64,000 nucleotides of DNA from Pseudophaeobacter sp965641885 (lineage in GTDB: Bacteria; Pseudomonadota; Alphaproteobacteria; Rhodobacterales; Rhodobacteraceae), in NCBI GenBank assembly GCA_965641885.1, contig OZ282574.1:3410001-3474000 (forward strand), read 5' to 3'. This document shows, piece by piece, positions 51,100-61,289 of this stretch. How positions within the stretch are numbered: position 1 is the first letter of the stretch; every line of letters begins with the position of its first letter. The notes under the pieces were generated by a model. It searched no databases. It saw only the letters and a list, made by a program, of their open reading frames with translations, and was not told the DNA's origin. A program made the position numbers and the translations under genes.

Positions 51100-52041
51100 T
51101 CAACTCTCGCCCGAGGTGCCAAAGACCGAGGCCTCCGCCGCCCGAACAGAAGCCCCCATGCGCTGGGTCATAAAATCCATGAACAGGCGCGTCTTTGGAT
51201 CCTGATGACGGCGGTGCGTATAAAGACAGGCCATCTGCACCGAAACCGGCGGCGTTTTCTCAGCCACCGCCACCAAAGCCCCCGATGTCAGGTGCTCTGC
51301 CACCTCAAACACCGGCTTTAACGCAATGCCTTCACCGGACAGCGCCCAGTCGGTCAGCACATCACCATCGTCACACTCATACCGGCCAGAGATGGCAAAG
51401 CGCTTTGGGCCGTCTTCACACTGCAGCATCCACTGAAACTCACTGGCGCCGGGATAGCGCAGGTTCAGGCAATTGTGCTTGTCCTTGACCAGATCCTCGC
51501 CACTGCACGGGCTGCCATGGCGCGCAATATAGTTGGGGGCCGCGCAAAGCACCCTTTGACAGTCGGCAATCTTGCGAATGCGCAGGTTGCTATCGGCGGG
51601 CTGTCCCAGAAAGAACGCCATATCCAGCCCTTCGGTGGTCAGATCCACCGTGCGGTCAGACATTCGCAGGCGCAGATTGATCTCCGGGTACTGCGCCAAA
51701 AATTCAGGCACCTCTGGCGCCACCAACCGCCGCCCGGCCCCTAGGGGCGCCGCCACAAACAGGGTGCCACGCGGCGTATCCGTCAGATGCATCACCTGCG
51801 CCTCAGCCTGATCCACCGCCTCCAGCACCGAAACCGCGCCGGAATAAAACGCCTGGCCCTGCTCGGTCGCGGTCAGATTGCGGGTGGTGCGCTGGAACAG
51901 GCGCACCCCGAGATAGTCCTCCAGCTGCGAGATCCGCGCCGAGGTCACCGCCGGTGAGATCCGCAAATCCCGCCCCGCCGCCGACATAGAGCCCAGCTCA
52001 TAAACCCTCACAAAGGTCCGGATATTGTCGAGATAAGACAT
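51100..52041 (-). CDS. LysR-family transcriptional regulator
   Basis: The product is 313 aa. N-terminal winged helix-turn-helix: MSYLDNIRTFVRVYELGSMSAAGRDLRISPAVTSARISQLE. The C-terminal substrate-binding region (about residues 90-300) is of the CrgA/AaeR-like group. It is divergent from puuD (139-base gap) and follows the uraH repeat region. It probably regulates puuD and perhaps other purine genes; effector unknown. A LysR target motif is not clear in the gap. Confidence 0.92.
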   Translation of the reverse strand: MSYLDNIRTFVRVYELGSMSAAGRDLRISPAVTSARISQLEDYLGVRLFQRTTRNLTATEQGQAFYSGAVSVLEAVDQAEAQVMHLTDTPRGTLFVAAPLGAGRRLVAPEVPEFLAQYPEINLRLRMSDRTVDLTTEGLDMAFFLGQPADSNLRIRKIADCQRVLCAAPNYIARHGSPCSGEDLVKDKHNCLNLRYPGASEFQWMLQCEDGPKRFAISGRYECDDGDVLTDWALSGEGIALKPVFEVAEHLTSGALVAVAEKTPPVSVQMACLYTHRRHQDPKTRLFMDFMTQRMGASVRAAEASVFGTSGES

Positions 52042-52180
52042 ACAGCTCCACTTTTCTTTTGCGGCATTCTTCTTGTTTTTTTGATACAGCTTGGAAGTTT
52101 ACTGGAATACCGAAGAAACACGGGCTTGCCTAGGGTGGCCAAAGGGGAAACCCTTGCGACAAAGACAATGAGGGCGTGGC

Positions 52181-53410
52181 ATGTACGAGATTTTGATGAT
52201 GTGGGATTGGCTGGGCTTTGCCATCCGCTGGCTGCATGTGATCACGGCAATGGCCTGGATCGGCTCATCTTTTTACTTCATCGCCCTTGATCTGGGGCTG
52301 CGCAAATCCCCCGACCTGCCGGCTGGCGCCCATGGCGAAGAGTGGCAGGTGCATGGCGGCGGTTTTTATCACATCCGCAAATATCTGGTGGCCCCGGCTG
52401 AGATGCCCGAGCACCTGATCTGGTTCAAATGGGAGAGCTATACCACCTGGCTCAGTGGTTTTGCCCTGCTGATGGTGGTCTATTGGGTTGGCGGTGAGCT
52501 CTACCTGATCGACCAGACCAAGGCCGAGCTTGCGCTTTGGCAGGGTATCGCGATCTCTGCGGCCTCTTTGTCGGTCGGCTGGCTGATCTACGACCGGCTG
52601 TGCAAATCCGGTCTGGCCGAGCGCCCCACCCTGTTGATGGTGCTGCTGTTTGTGCTGCTGGTGGCCATGGGCTATGGGCTCAATCAGGTCTTCACGGGGC
52701 GCGCCATGATGCTGCATCTGGGCGCCTTTACCGCCACCATCATGACCGCCAATGTGTTTTTCATCATCATGCCAAACCAGCGCATCGTGGTGGACGACCT
52801 GCAGGCGGGGCGCACACCGGACGCAAAATACGGCAAGATCGCCAAGCTGCGCTCGACCCATAACAACTATCTCACCCTGCCGGTGATCTTCCTGATGCTG
52901 TCAAACCACTACCCGCTGGCCTTTGCCTCGCAGTACAACTGGCTGATTGCCGCGCTGGTGTTTTTGATGGGCGTCACCATCCGCCATTATTTCAACACCA
53001 AACACGCAGGCAAGGGCAACCCGACCTGGACCTGGCTGGCAACAACGCTGCTGTTTTTAGGCGTGATCATCCTGTCCACCTTTGGGCTAGAGCATGACGG
53101 CGAGGCCGAGCAAGACGCCGCCCTTACCGGCACCGCCCTGGTGATGGCACAGGCGCAGGGGTTTGAAGAGGTGCATGAGATCGTCATGGGCCGCTGCAGC
53201 ATGTGCCACGCGCGCGAGCCCTTTTGGGATGGCATTCGCACCGCCCCCAAGGGCGTGTTGCTGGAAACCGAAGGCGATCTGGCCCGCCAGGCCGAGGCTG
53301 TCTTTATGCATGCCGGCCTGACAAACGCCATGCCCCCTGCCAATGTCACCTTTATGGAACCCGAGGATCGCGCGGCCATCCGGCGCTGGTTCAAAAACGC
53401 CCGCATGTGA
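52181..53410 (+). CDS. puuD: Membrane urate hydroxylase with cytochrome c domain (PuuD)
   Basis: The product is 409 aa. An N-terminal urate oxidase domain is about residues 5-310, with eight or more membrane helices starting WLGFAIRWLHVITAMAWIGSSFYFIALD, and NQRIVVDDLQAGRTPDAKYGKIAKLRSTHNNYLTLP. A C-terminal cytochrome c domain follows, with CSMCHAREPFWDG (CxxCH near residue 340) and a distal Met (MPPANVTFMEPEDR). It oxidises urate to 5-hydroxyisourate and passes electrons to the respiratory chain instead of O2. Divergent from the LysR gene. Confidence 0.96.
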   Translation: MYEILMMWDWLGFAIRWLHVITAMAWIGSSFYFIALDLGLRKSPDLPAGAHGEEWQVHGGGFYHIRKYLVAPAEMPEHLIWFKWESYTTWLSGFALLMVVYWVGGELYLIDQTKAELALWQGIAISAASLSVGWLIYDRLCKSGLAERPTLLMVLLFVLLVAMGYGLNQVFTGRAMMLHLGAFTATIMTANVFFIIMPNQRIVVDDLQAGRTPDAKYGKIAKLRSTHNNYLTLPVIFLMLSNHYPLAFASQYNWLIAALVFLMGVTIRHYFNTKHAGKGNPTWTWLATTLLFLGVIILSTFGLEHDGEAEQDAALTGTALVMAQAQGFEEVHEIVMGRCSMCHAREPFWDGIRTAPKGVLLETEGDLARQAEAVFMHAGLTNAMPPANVTFMEPEDRAAIRRWFKNARM

Positions 53411-53597
53411 CCGCCTTTGCGCGGTTTGAGCAGGTTCCTGCCCGTCCGCGCCAATGTTTGAACCCCACGCCGCTCTGATCCCTTTACCTCGCGCCGCGCT
53501 GTGCTAGGGTCGCGCTGTTGTCCCGGATGGCTCTTTTTTCAGATCCAACCCTGCCGGGATACCCGCGTTACGCCCATTTTTTTGCACGCTGCCCGGA

Positions 53598-55454
53598 GTG
53601 CCCATGTTTCTTAATTTGTCCCTCCGCACTGCACTGCGCACTGCACTGTGGACTTCACTGCGGACGGCAGCCCTGAGCCTCTGTTTGACTGGGTTTAGTT
53701 TGGCCGGGCTTATAGCGCCCACAGCTGGCAGGGCCGCCGAGGCTGTGTTGACCGCTCCGGGTGCATCTGAAGACCTGTCCGCGCAACTGCAGGGCGCATC
53801 TTCGGTGCTGGCAGCACAGGGTGAAACAGATGTGCAAGAGCTGCTGGCCGCCGCGCTGTCGGATTACCGCACGCTTGTGCAGGTGCTTTATAACGCCGGG
53901 CATTTCTCACCGCAGGTCACCATCCGGCTGGACGGGGTTGAGGCCGCCCGCATTCAACCGCTGAGCCAACCTCGCCGAATAGACAAGATCCAGATCACCG
54001 TCACCCCCGGCCCCAGCTTTCGCTTTTCGCGCGCCGAAATCACCCCCTGGCCTGCCGAAAGCGGGGTGGAGATCCCCGCAGGCTTTGGCGCAGGCAAACC
54101 CGCCAATACCGCCGTGTTGAGCGCGGCCGGTGCCGCCGGGCTGCAGGCCTGGCAGTACGCGGGCCACCCTAAGGTCCGCATGGCCCAGCAGGACATATCC
54201 GCCAACCATAGCGCCAAAACACTGGACGCCCGGCTGCGGCTGGCCCCCGGGCCACGGCTGAAGTTTGGCACGCTCCAGCCCGCCAACAGCAGTGCCGTGC
54301 GTCCTGAGGCCCTGCAAAGGATCGCGGGGTTTCCCACCGGTGAGATTTATCATCCGGATCTTTTGGCCAAATCGGCAACCCGTCTGCGCCGCACGGGTGC
54401 CTTTTCCTCGGTGACACTGCGCGTCGATGATCAGGCCACTTCCGATGACAGCTTGGACTTCGCCTTTGCGGTCGAGGATCTGCCGCCCCGCCGTCTTACC
54501 TTTGGCGCCGAACTCAGCTCGACCGACGGGCTGGAGATCACCGCCTCCTGGATGCATCGCAACCTTTTTGGCGGTGCCGAGAAACTGCGCTTTGAAACCC
54601 GCCTCAGCGGTCTGGGCAGCAGCAACGATATTGACGGGCGCATCGCGCTGCGGCTGGACCGGCCGGCCACCCTGGGGCCGGATGACAACCTGTTTTACCT
54701 GCTTGAGGCCGAACGCCTGGATGAAGAACATTATACCGCGACCCAGGGGCTGGGCGCCATTGGTGTGCGCCGTGTCTATTCCGACCAGCTGTTTGGCGAA
54801 GCCAGCATTGGCTTTAACACGATCCTCGCCTCGGACGCCTTTGGCGAGCGCCGGTTCAAATATATCACCGGATATGTGCGGGCCGAGTATGACCAGCGCA
54901 ACAGTCGGGTTGATGCCACTCAGGGCTATTTCCTCGACGCGCGTCTGACGCCTTTCTTTGGGCTTGATGGCACCGACAGCGGATTGCAGGTGCAGCTGGA
55001 TGGGCGGGTCTATCACGGGCTGGGCCATGATGATCGCATCGTTCTGGCCGCGCGCGCGCAGCTGGGATCGGTCATTGGTCCCTCGCTTGGCAACACCTCC
55101 CCGACCCTGCTGTTCTTTTCCGGTGGTGCGGGTTCCGTGCGGGGCCACGAGTACCAGTCGCTTGGTATTCCGATCGGCAGCAACACGGCCGGCGGGCGCG
55201 GCTATCTGGCTCTTTCCGGCGAAATACGCGGCAAGCTGAACGATAAACTCTCGCTGGTGGGCTTCTTTGACATCGGCTACGTCGACAGCGACGCCTTTAT
55301 CTCCAACACCTCCCAAAGCCACTCGGGCGCCGGGCTGGGCCTGCGCTATGATGTGGCAGGCATCGGCCCATTGCGGGTCGATCTCGCCTATCCGGTGGAT
55401 GGTGGCACCGACGACGGGTTGCAATTCTACATCGGTATTGGGCAGTCTTTCTGA
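53598..55454 (+). CDS. tamA: TamA, Omp85-family outer-membrane assembly protein
   Basis: The product is 618 aa. Leader: positively charged repeat region (residues 4-22), then a signal core (LSLCLTGFSLAGLIAPTAGRAAEA). POTRA domains follow (about residues 60-290) and a C-terminal Omp85 beta-barrel (about 310-618), with SGGAGSVRGHEYQSLGI (VRGY-like lid motif) and a terminal aromatic/Phe residue in YIGIGQSF. TamA with TamB transports and inserts autotransporters and other outer-membrane proteins. The stop overlaps the tamB start. Confidence 0.95.
   Translation: MPMFLNLSLRTALRTALWTSLRTAALSLCLTGFSLAGLIAPTAGRAAEAVLTAPGASEDLSAQLQGASSVLAAQGETDVQELLAAALSDYRTLVQVLYNAGHFSPQVTIRLDGVEAARIQPLSQPRRIDKIQITVTPGPSFRFSRAEITPWPAESGVEIPAGFGAGKPANTAVLSAAGAAGLQAWQYAGHPKVRMAQQDISANHSAKTLDARLRLAPGPRLKFGTLQPANSSAVRPEALQRIAGFPTGEIYHPDLLAKSATRLRRTGAFSSVTLRVDDQATSDDSLDFAFAVEDLPPRRLTFGAELSSTDGLEITASWMHRNLFGGAEKLRFETRLSGLGSSNDIDGRIALRLDRPATLGPDDNLFYLLEAERLDEEHYTATQGLGAIGVRRVYSDQLFGEASIGFNTILASDAFGERRFKYITGYVRAEYDQRNSRVDATQGYFLDARLTPFFGLDGTDSGLQVQLDGRVYHGLGHDDRIVLAARAQLGSVIGPSLGNTSPTLLFFSGGAGSVRGHEYQSLGIPIGSNTAGGRGYLALSGEIRGKLNDKLSLVGFFDIGYVDSDAFISNTSQSHSGAGLGLRYDVAGIGPLRVDLAYPVDGGTDDGLQFYIGIGQSF
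53622..53669 (+). repeat. 12-bp minisatellite in the tamA leader
   Basis: Four degenerate 12-base units (CTCCGCACTGCA, CTGCGCACTGCA, CTGTGGACTTCA, CTGCGGACGGCA) encode LRTA, LRTA, LWTS, LRTA. They lengthen the positively charged n-region of the signal peptide. Same unit length and location as in the 44936 gene. Confidence 0.88.
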
Positions 55455-58400
55455 TGCATCTTCTCTCTCCCCTGCGCGCCACGCTTCTGGCATCAACAAC
55501 GCTGTGCTTCGCTGCGGTCACGCCCCTGGCGGCGCAAGACAGCGGAGCTGAACCCAGCTATCTCGAAACCTTTATCGAGGACACGCTGTCGAGCGACAGC
55601 CAAGTTATCACGGTGAGCGGCCTCACCGGGGCCTTGTCGTCGCAGGCCAGCATTGAAAAGATTACCGTGGCGGATGAAGCGGGGGTCTGGCTGGAACTCA
55701 TCGACGCCGAGCTGGACTGGAACCGGCTGGCCCTGTTGCGCGGCGAGTTCTCGGTCAATCGCCTCACCGCCTCTGAGATAAATGTATTGCGCCAGCCGCA
55801 GCCCCTGCCCGAAGACCCGAGCCTGCCCACCCCAGAGGCCACGCCCTTTCAGCTGCCAGAGCTGCCGGTCGCAATAGAACTAGGCGAAATCAGTGTCGGG
55901 CGCATCGAGCTTGCCAAAGAGCTCTTTGGCTTTGCCGCCAGTCTGGATCTGCAGGGGTCTTTGAGATTTGCAGAGGCCAGCCTCGCCACCGAGCTGCAGA
56001 TCAACCGCCTCGACAAGCCCGGCGACCGGCTGGCTCTGAAGGCAGGCTATGCCAATGAAAGCCGCCAAATCGGCCTTGACCTGGCGCTGGACGAGGCCAC
56101 AGGAGGCCTGATCTCGACCGCCCTCAAGCTGCCCGGCAGCCCCAGCCTGCGCCTCAGCATCGCGGGCGATGGCCCGGTCGAGGATTTTGCAGCCCAGATT
56201 GCATTGGCCTCCAATGGCACCGAGCGGCTTGCTGGCAATGTCGTACTTATGGCCAGCCCAGCTGCCGCAGGTTCTGACGGCGTGCCTACAGGCAGTACGG
56301 GTGCGCGCAGTGAGGGCGAGACGCAAGAGGCAATGGCATCCGGTGGCATCCGGTTCAGCGCCGATCTGCACGGCGACATCGACGCCTTGCTGCAGACTGA
56401 CTACCGGCCCTTCTTTGGCCCGGATCTGGCGCTCAGCCTGCGCGGCGACACCGCAGCGGATCGCGGCATTACCCTCGACAGCCTCGCACTGCGCACCCGG
56501 GCGCTGCGTATATCGGGCGCACTGGCGCTCACCCCGACTGGCGTGCTCGACACGGCCAACCTGCGCGCCGGCATCACCGCCCCCGATGGCCAGGAAGCAA
56601 TCCTGCTGCCCCTGCCCGGTGCCGACACCCACCTGGCACGCGCCGAGATACTCGCCAGCAAAACCAGCGATGGGCCGTGGAGCGTCACCGCAGAGCTACG
56701 CCAGCTCAACCATCCGGAGGCTCAGGTCGCCCGCGGCATTGTCACGGCCGAGGGGCTGCTCACACAAGAGGGTGCGGCAGCGCCCGCCCTCAACGGTCAG
56801 ATCACGGCAGAGCTGCAGGGCGTGCAGCTCACCAATCCGGCTCTGGCTGCGGCCATCGGCACGGAGATTTCCCTCTCCACCGGCCTCACCTCCGAGGGCC
56901 CCGGCGCGCTGACGCTCAAGGAGGTCTTGCTGCAGGGCAGTGACTATCAGGCCAGCGGTGACGTGACCTTTGAAGGACTGCAGGCTGGTCTGAAGGTCAA
57001 TGCGGATCTGCGCGCGGGGGCCGCAAATATGGCACGGTTTTCCGCCCTGGCGGGGCAACCGCTGGCCGGTGCTGTGCAGGCGCAGATAGACGGGTCGCTC
57101 ACACCGCTCTCAGGGGCCTTTGAGGCCGATCTGGCGCTGCAGGGTCAGGGACTTTCCGCAGGCATTGCCGAATTGGATCGTATAACAAAGGGCACTCTGG
57201 CCCTCACGTTTAAGGGCGGGCGCGGTGCAGAGGGGCTGCGGGTAGATACATTCCGTCTGGAGGCCGGCCAGTTTTCAGCCGAGGCCAATGGCGATTTAGA
57301 CAGTCGCGCAGGAGCGCTGCAATTGCGGGCCGAGCTCAAAGAGCTTGGCCATTTTGTGCCTCAGATCTCGGGCCCACTGGCTTTGGCCGGTGATGTTGTT
57401 CGCGATGGCGACAGCCTGAAGGGCGCGGTGCACCTCACGGGACCGCATGCCTCATTTGCCAGCCTGAAAGGCGCGGTGCAACTGGACGGCGATGCCGATT
57501 TTACATTTGACGCGGCTCTGGCCGAGTTGCAGCGCTTTTTGCCCGAACTGCCCGGCAAAGTCACAGCACTTGGCCAGGCGCAACGCCGCGACGGGCACTG
57601 GCAAATTACAGCAGACGCCTCGGCGCCTGCAGGCGCCGAGGCCCGGCTTTCGGGAGGTTTTGATGAGGCCAGCGGTCTGGCCGACCTCAGCGCCAAAGGC
57701 GCGCTGCGGCTGGAAGGCGCCAATCCCTTTATAAGCCCCAACCTAGTGCAGGGCAGTGCCGCCTTTGATCTCACTCTGAAAGGCGCGCCCGGTCTGGACG
57801 CCCTGAGCGGCAGCGTCACCACCTCAGGCGCCTCACTGGCGCTGCCAGCGGCCGCACTGCGCGTTGATGATATCGCAGCCTCCGTGACCCTGGCGGGTGC
57901 CCAGGCCCAGATACTGGTCTCCGCCCGCCCCCGCGATGGGGGTTCTTTGCGGATTGAGGGGCCGGTTGCCCTAAATGCACCCTTTGAGGGCGCGCTGCAG
58001 ATTGGCATCCGAGATGTCGTGCTCACTGATAGCCTGAGCTACGAGACACTGCTGAACGGGGATCTGGCCTTGTCCGGCGCTCTCAGCAGCAACAGCCGCC
58101 TGAGCGGACGCATAAATGTCGGTGAGACCAATATTAATCTAAACACCGCCGGCGGCGCCATCTCAGCCGCGCCCATTCCGCCCATTCGCCACATCGCAGA
58201 GCCGCGCCACAGCCAGCAGACCCGCGCCCGCGCCGGTCTGATTCAAAGCGATGCCTCAGGCGGCTCCAGCACCAATATCGCGCTGGATGTGGTGATTGAT
58301 GCGCCAAATCGCGTCTATGCCCGCGGCCGTGGCCTGCGCTCGGAACTGGGAGGCCAGATCCATCTGCGGGGCAGTACTGCGGCGCTGGCCCCTTCTGGTC

Positions 58401-58969
58401 AGATCAGTCTGGTGCGCGGCACCTTTGATATTCTCGGCCGCAGGCTGGATCTGGATGAAGGCCGCATTACCCTGCTGGGTAATCTGAAGCCCTATCTCGA
58501 GTTCACCTCCTCAGCCAGCACCGCCACGGGCAGCGCCACGCTGGAGATCTCGGGCCCGGTGGATGCCCCCGAGATCAAGGTCACTTCGGATCCGCCCCGC
58601 CCCAGCGAAGAGGCTCTGGCGCTGTTGCTGTTTGGCGACAACATTGCCGATCTGTCCCCCCTGGCTCTGGCCCGCCTGGCCAAGTCGGCGCTGGATCTCA
58701 GCGGGCGCGGTCTTGGCACGCAACAGCGCGGGTTGCGCGACAGCACCGGCGCGGACAGGGTGGATCTGGGGCTGGACAATGGCGGCTCGGGCCTGGTCGG
58801 CATTGGCGGCTATCTCGGGGAAAAGGCCTATACCGATCTCAACGTCAACACCCGCGGCGACAGCGAGTTGAGCATCAACCTGGATCTGTCGAACAGCATA
58901 ACGGTCAAGGGCACGGTCGACAGCCAGGGCGAAAGCGGCATTGGCCTGCTGTTCAAGCGCGATTACTGA
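55454..58969 (+). CDS. tamB: TamB, translocation and assembly module inner-membrane component
   Basis: The product is 1171 aa. N-terminal signal/anchor (residues 1-25, ends PLAAQDSGA). Long periplasmic beta-rich repeat body follows, and the C-terminal DUF490/TamB domain (about residues 1000-1171) with GQISLVRGTFDILGRRLDLDEGRITLLGNLKPYLEF, VTSDPPRPSEEALALLLFGDNIADLSPL and the closing DSQGESGIGLLFKRDY. It spans the periplasm to feed TamA. ATG overlaps tamA TGA, so translationally coupled. Large and intact. Confidence 0.96.
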   Translation: MHLLSPLRATLLASTTLCFAAVTPLAAQDSGAEPSYLETFIEDTLSSDSQVITVSGLTGALSSQASIEKITVADEAGVWLELIDAELDWNRLALLRGEFSVNRLTASEINVLRQPQPLPEDPSLPTPEATPFQLPELPVAIELGEISVGRIELAKELFGFAASLDLQGSLRFAEASLATELQINRLDKPGDRLALKAGYANESRQIGLDLALDEATGGLISTALKLPGSPSLRLSIAGDGPVEDFAAQIALASNGTERLAGNVVLMASPAAAGSDGVPTGSTGARSEGETQEAMASGGIRFSADLHGDIDALLQTDYRPFFGPDLALSLRGDTAADRGITLDSLALRTRALRISGALALTPTGVLDTANLRAGITAPDGQEAILLPLPGADTHLARAEILASKTSDGPWSVTAELRQLNHPEAQVARGIVTAEGLLTQEGAAAPALNGQITAELQGVQLTNPALAAAIGTEISLSTGLTSEGPGALTLKEVLLQGSDYQASGDVTFEGLQAGLKVNADLRAGAANMARFSALAGQPLAGAVQAQIDGSLTPLSGAFEADLALQGQGLSAGIAELDRITKGTLALTFKGGRGAEGLRVDTFRLEAGQFSAEANGDLDSRAGALQLRAELKELGHFVPQISGPLALAGDVVRDGDSLKGAVHLTGPHASFASLKGAVQLDGDADFTFDAALAELQRFLPELPGKVTALGQAQRRDGHWQITADASAPAGAEARLSGGFDEASGLADLSAKGALRLEGANPFISPNLVQGSAAFDLTLKGAPGLDALSGSVTTSGASLALPAAALRVDDIAASVTLAGAQAQILVSARPRDGGSLRIEGPVALNAPFEGALQIGIRDVVLTDSLSYETLLNGDLALSGALSSNSRLSGRINVGETNINLNTAGGAISAAPIPPIRHIAEPRHSQQTRARAGLIQSDASGGSSTNIALDVVIDAPNRVYARGRGLRSELGGQIHLRGSTAALAPSGQISLVRGTFDILGRRLDLDEGRITLLGNLKPYLEFTSSASTATGSATLEISGPVDAPEIKVTSDPPRPSEEALALLLFGDNIADLSPLALARLAKSALDLSGRGLGTQQRGLRDSTGADRVDLGLDNGGSGLVGIGGYLGEKAYTDLNVNTRGDSELSINLDLSNSITVKGTVDSQGESGIGLLFKRDY

Positions 58970-59126
58970 CAGCTGGCGCACCTGAAATGCGCAGTGGGGC
59001 ATCAGGCCGCCGCGCCCTGCGGTTCTGACAATTTCACCCATATGCTCTGCAAGCCCTTTTCCAAAACGCCGCAGGCGCCTAGTCTGCCTGCCGAACCCGC
59101 CAAATCAGCCAAGAGGGCCAAACTGC

Positions 59127-60227
59127 ATGACGGATCAGCCCAGGCGGCCCTCGATATTGGCCCGCATCGTAAAGCGCATGAAACACCGGCTGCATCTGCA
59201 GAAGTTCCACGCCTCTCTGCGGCATCTTCATGGGCCCAGGCACTGTGTCGCCGCGCCGGATGAGGTGGTTCTGGTCGCGCTGGTCCGGGACGGCGCCTAT
59301 TATCTCGACGCGTTTTTTGACCATTATCGCAGCCTTGGCCTGTCGCATTTTGTCTTTTTCGACAATGGCTCCAGTGACACAACGCTGGCCCGGCTGCAGC
59401 AGGAACCGGGCGTCGTCATCCTGCAATCCACCCTGCCCTGGGGCGATTTTGAAAATGATTTCCGCAACTACGCGGCCCAGCACTATGCGGCAGACCGCTG
59501 GTGTTTGATTGTCGACATGGACGAGATCTTTGATTTTGAAGGACGCGCCGAGATTGGGCTCCGCGGACTGACCCGCTTTCTTGCAGCCCAAGGCTATACC
59601 GGGCTGATGGCACAAATGCTGGAAATGTTCCCCAAAGCCCCCTTGAGCGCAGTCTCAAACCTGCCCTACCCACAGGTTCTGGAACAATTTTCCCACTTCG
59701 ATATCAGCACCATTACCGTGCATGACTACAGCAGCGCCGCAACGGAGCTTTCCTATTTTCTGCGCCAGAATGACTGCACGGACCCCGCGCCATCTGTTCT
59801 CTTTGGCGGTATACGCGGCAAGGTCTTTGGCGAGACCTGCTGTCTCAGCAAACATCCCCTGATTTTTGTCGGCCCCGGCGTGCAGGCGGCCCTGCATCCG
59901 CATGCCTCAACCGGGTTGCGTCTGGCCCCGATGAGTGCCCTTCTGAAGCACTACAAATTTGCCAATGACGCCCTTGCACGCGACAAGGCCTCGCAGGCCC
60001 GGGCCTCAATCTCCCATGGCGAGGACCGGTTGCGCCTTTCGGTGCTGACACAGGAGCCGGGCCTTAGCCTCTGGTCACCGCAGGCGCAGAGGTATGACGG
60101 GATTGCCACCTTGCAACAGCAGGGTTTTTTGCAGGCAGATCCCGCCTATTCTGCCTACCTGAGCCAAAGCACAGCCCCGTCACAGGCAACAGCCTCGTCA
60201 CAGACTAATGAGGCCTCGCATGGCTGA
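59127..60227 (+). CDS. Family-2-like glycosyltransferase
   Basis: The product is 366 aa. A GT-A-type region: VVLVALVRDGAYYLDAFFDHYRSLGLSHFVFFDNGSSDTTL near residues 46-87 and the DxD-like WCLIVDMDEIFDF around 125. That places it in the Glyco_tranf_2_4/GT2-like group with a long C-terminal part. The C-terminal tail has a Ser/Gln/Thr repeat (APSQATASSQTNEA). The stop overlaps the next glycosyltransferase by eight bases. Product unknown; likely exopolysaccharide or envelope sugar. Confidence 0.85.
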   Translation: MTDQPRRPSILARIVKRMKHRLHLQKFHASLRHLHGPRHCVAAPDEVVLVALVRDGAYYLDAFFDHYRSLGLSHFVFFDNGSSDTTLARLQQEPGVVILQSTLPWGDFENDFRNYAAQHYAADRWCLIVDMDEIFDFEGRAEIGLRGLTRFLAAQGYTGLMAQMLEMFPKAPLSAVSNLPYPQVLEQFSHFDISTITVHDYSSAATELSYFLRQNDCTDPAPSVLFGGIRGKVFGETCCLSKHPLIFVGPGVQAALHPHASTGLRLAPMSALLKHYKFANDALARDKASQARASISHGEDRLRLSVLTQEPGLSLWSPQAQRYDGIATLQQQGFLQADPAYSAYLSQSTAPSQATASSQTNEASHG

Positions 60228-61191
60228 GACGCATCTCACAAAGCAGCCCACGCTCAGCGCCGTTGTGGTTGGCCGCAACGAGGGCGCGCGCCTTCTGGCC
60301 TGCCTCGCCTCACTGAAACCACAGGTGCAGCGGCTGATCTATGTCGACAGCGGCTCCAGTGACGGCTCTGTTGACGCCGCCAGAACCCTCGGCGCCGAGG
60401 TCGTTGCCCTGGATATGTCGCTGCCTTTTACCGCCGCGCGTGCCCGCAATGCCGGGTTGGCCCAGCTGGCAGATGAAGAGGGGTTTGTGCAGCTGGTCGA
60501 CGGCGACTGCACGGTTGACCCGACTTGGGTTGCGCAGGCCTGCGCCTTTTTGCAACAGCACCCAAAGGTGGCGGTGACCTGCGGCCGACGGCGCGAACGC
60601 TTCCCCGAGGCATCCATTTACAACCACCTCTGCGACAGAGAGTGGGACACCCCGATCGGAGAGGCCAAGGCCTGCGGTGGCGACGCCCTGATGCGACTGG
60701 ACGCGTTGCGCGCGGTCACAGGCTACCGCGCTGATCTCATTGCCGGAGAAGAGCCCGAGATGTGCCTGCGCCTGCGTCAGGCCGGCTGGAAAATCTGGCG
60801 CCTCGATGCCGAGATGAGCCTGCATGACGCTCAGATCCTACGATTTGACCAATGGTGGAAACGCAGCCGCCGGGCCGGCCATGCCTTTGCCGAGGGCGCT
60901 GCTTTGCATGGGGGCCCGCCCGAACGGCACTGGGTCCGCGAGACAAGGCGCGCCGTGATCTGGGGCGGCTTGCTGCCGCTTTTCCTCATCATTGCCGCAG
61001 TGTTTTTCTCACCCTGGGCCCTGATTGGAGGGCTGATCTACCCGGTGCAATGGCTCCGCCTGTCACGCCGGACAGGGGGTTTGCCAGGTTTTTTCTCGGT
61101 GCTGGGGAAATTTGCCGAATGCGCAGGCGTTGCCGAATACTGGTGGAACCGGCTGCGGGGTAAAAACCGCGCGATACTGGAATATAAATAG
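60220..61191 (+). CDS. Family 2 glycosyltransferase with C-terminal membrane segments
   Basis: The product is 323 aa from ATG 60220, which has a GAGG box seven bases upstream; ATG 60208 is the alternative. GT2 block: SAVVVGRNEGARLLACLASL, YVDSGSSDGSVDAARTLGAEVV and VQLVDGDCTVDPTWV (DxD). Later, EWDTPIGEAKACGGDALMRLDALRAV and GEEPEMCLRLRQAGWKIW. Two hydrophobic helices follow near the C-terminus (about residues 245-285). It probably extends a surface glycan. Overlaps the previous gene, so co-transcribed. Confidence 0.9.
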   Translation: MAETHLTKQPTLSAVVVGRNEGARLLACLASLKPQVQRLIYVDSGSSDGSVDAARTLGAEVVALDMSLPFTAARARNAGLAQLADEEGFVQLVDGDCTVDPTWVAQACAFLQQHPKVAVTCGRRRERFPEASIYNHLCDREWDTPIGEAKACGGDALMRLDALRAVTGYRADLIAGEEPEMCLRLRQAGWKIWRLDAEMSLHDAQILRFDQWWKRSRRAGHAFAEGAALHGGPPERHWVRETRRAVIWGGLLPLFLIIAAVFFSPWALIGGLIYPVQWLRLSRRTGGLPGFFSVLGKFAECAGVAEYWWNRLRGKNRAILEYK

Positions 61192-61289
61192 CCCACTCAG
61201 CTTGCATCAGTGCAGCCCTTGCCCCATTCCACTCTACGCCACATAGGCCAGAACTGCGGCCAGAACAGGGGCCAGATATGTCCACAACC

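Noticed and set aside
53907..55499. A 530-codon minus-strand frame opposite tamA
   Set aside because: Antisense of a clearly identified Omp85 protein; low-complexity Gly/Gln/Arg composition and no ribosome-binding context.
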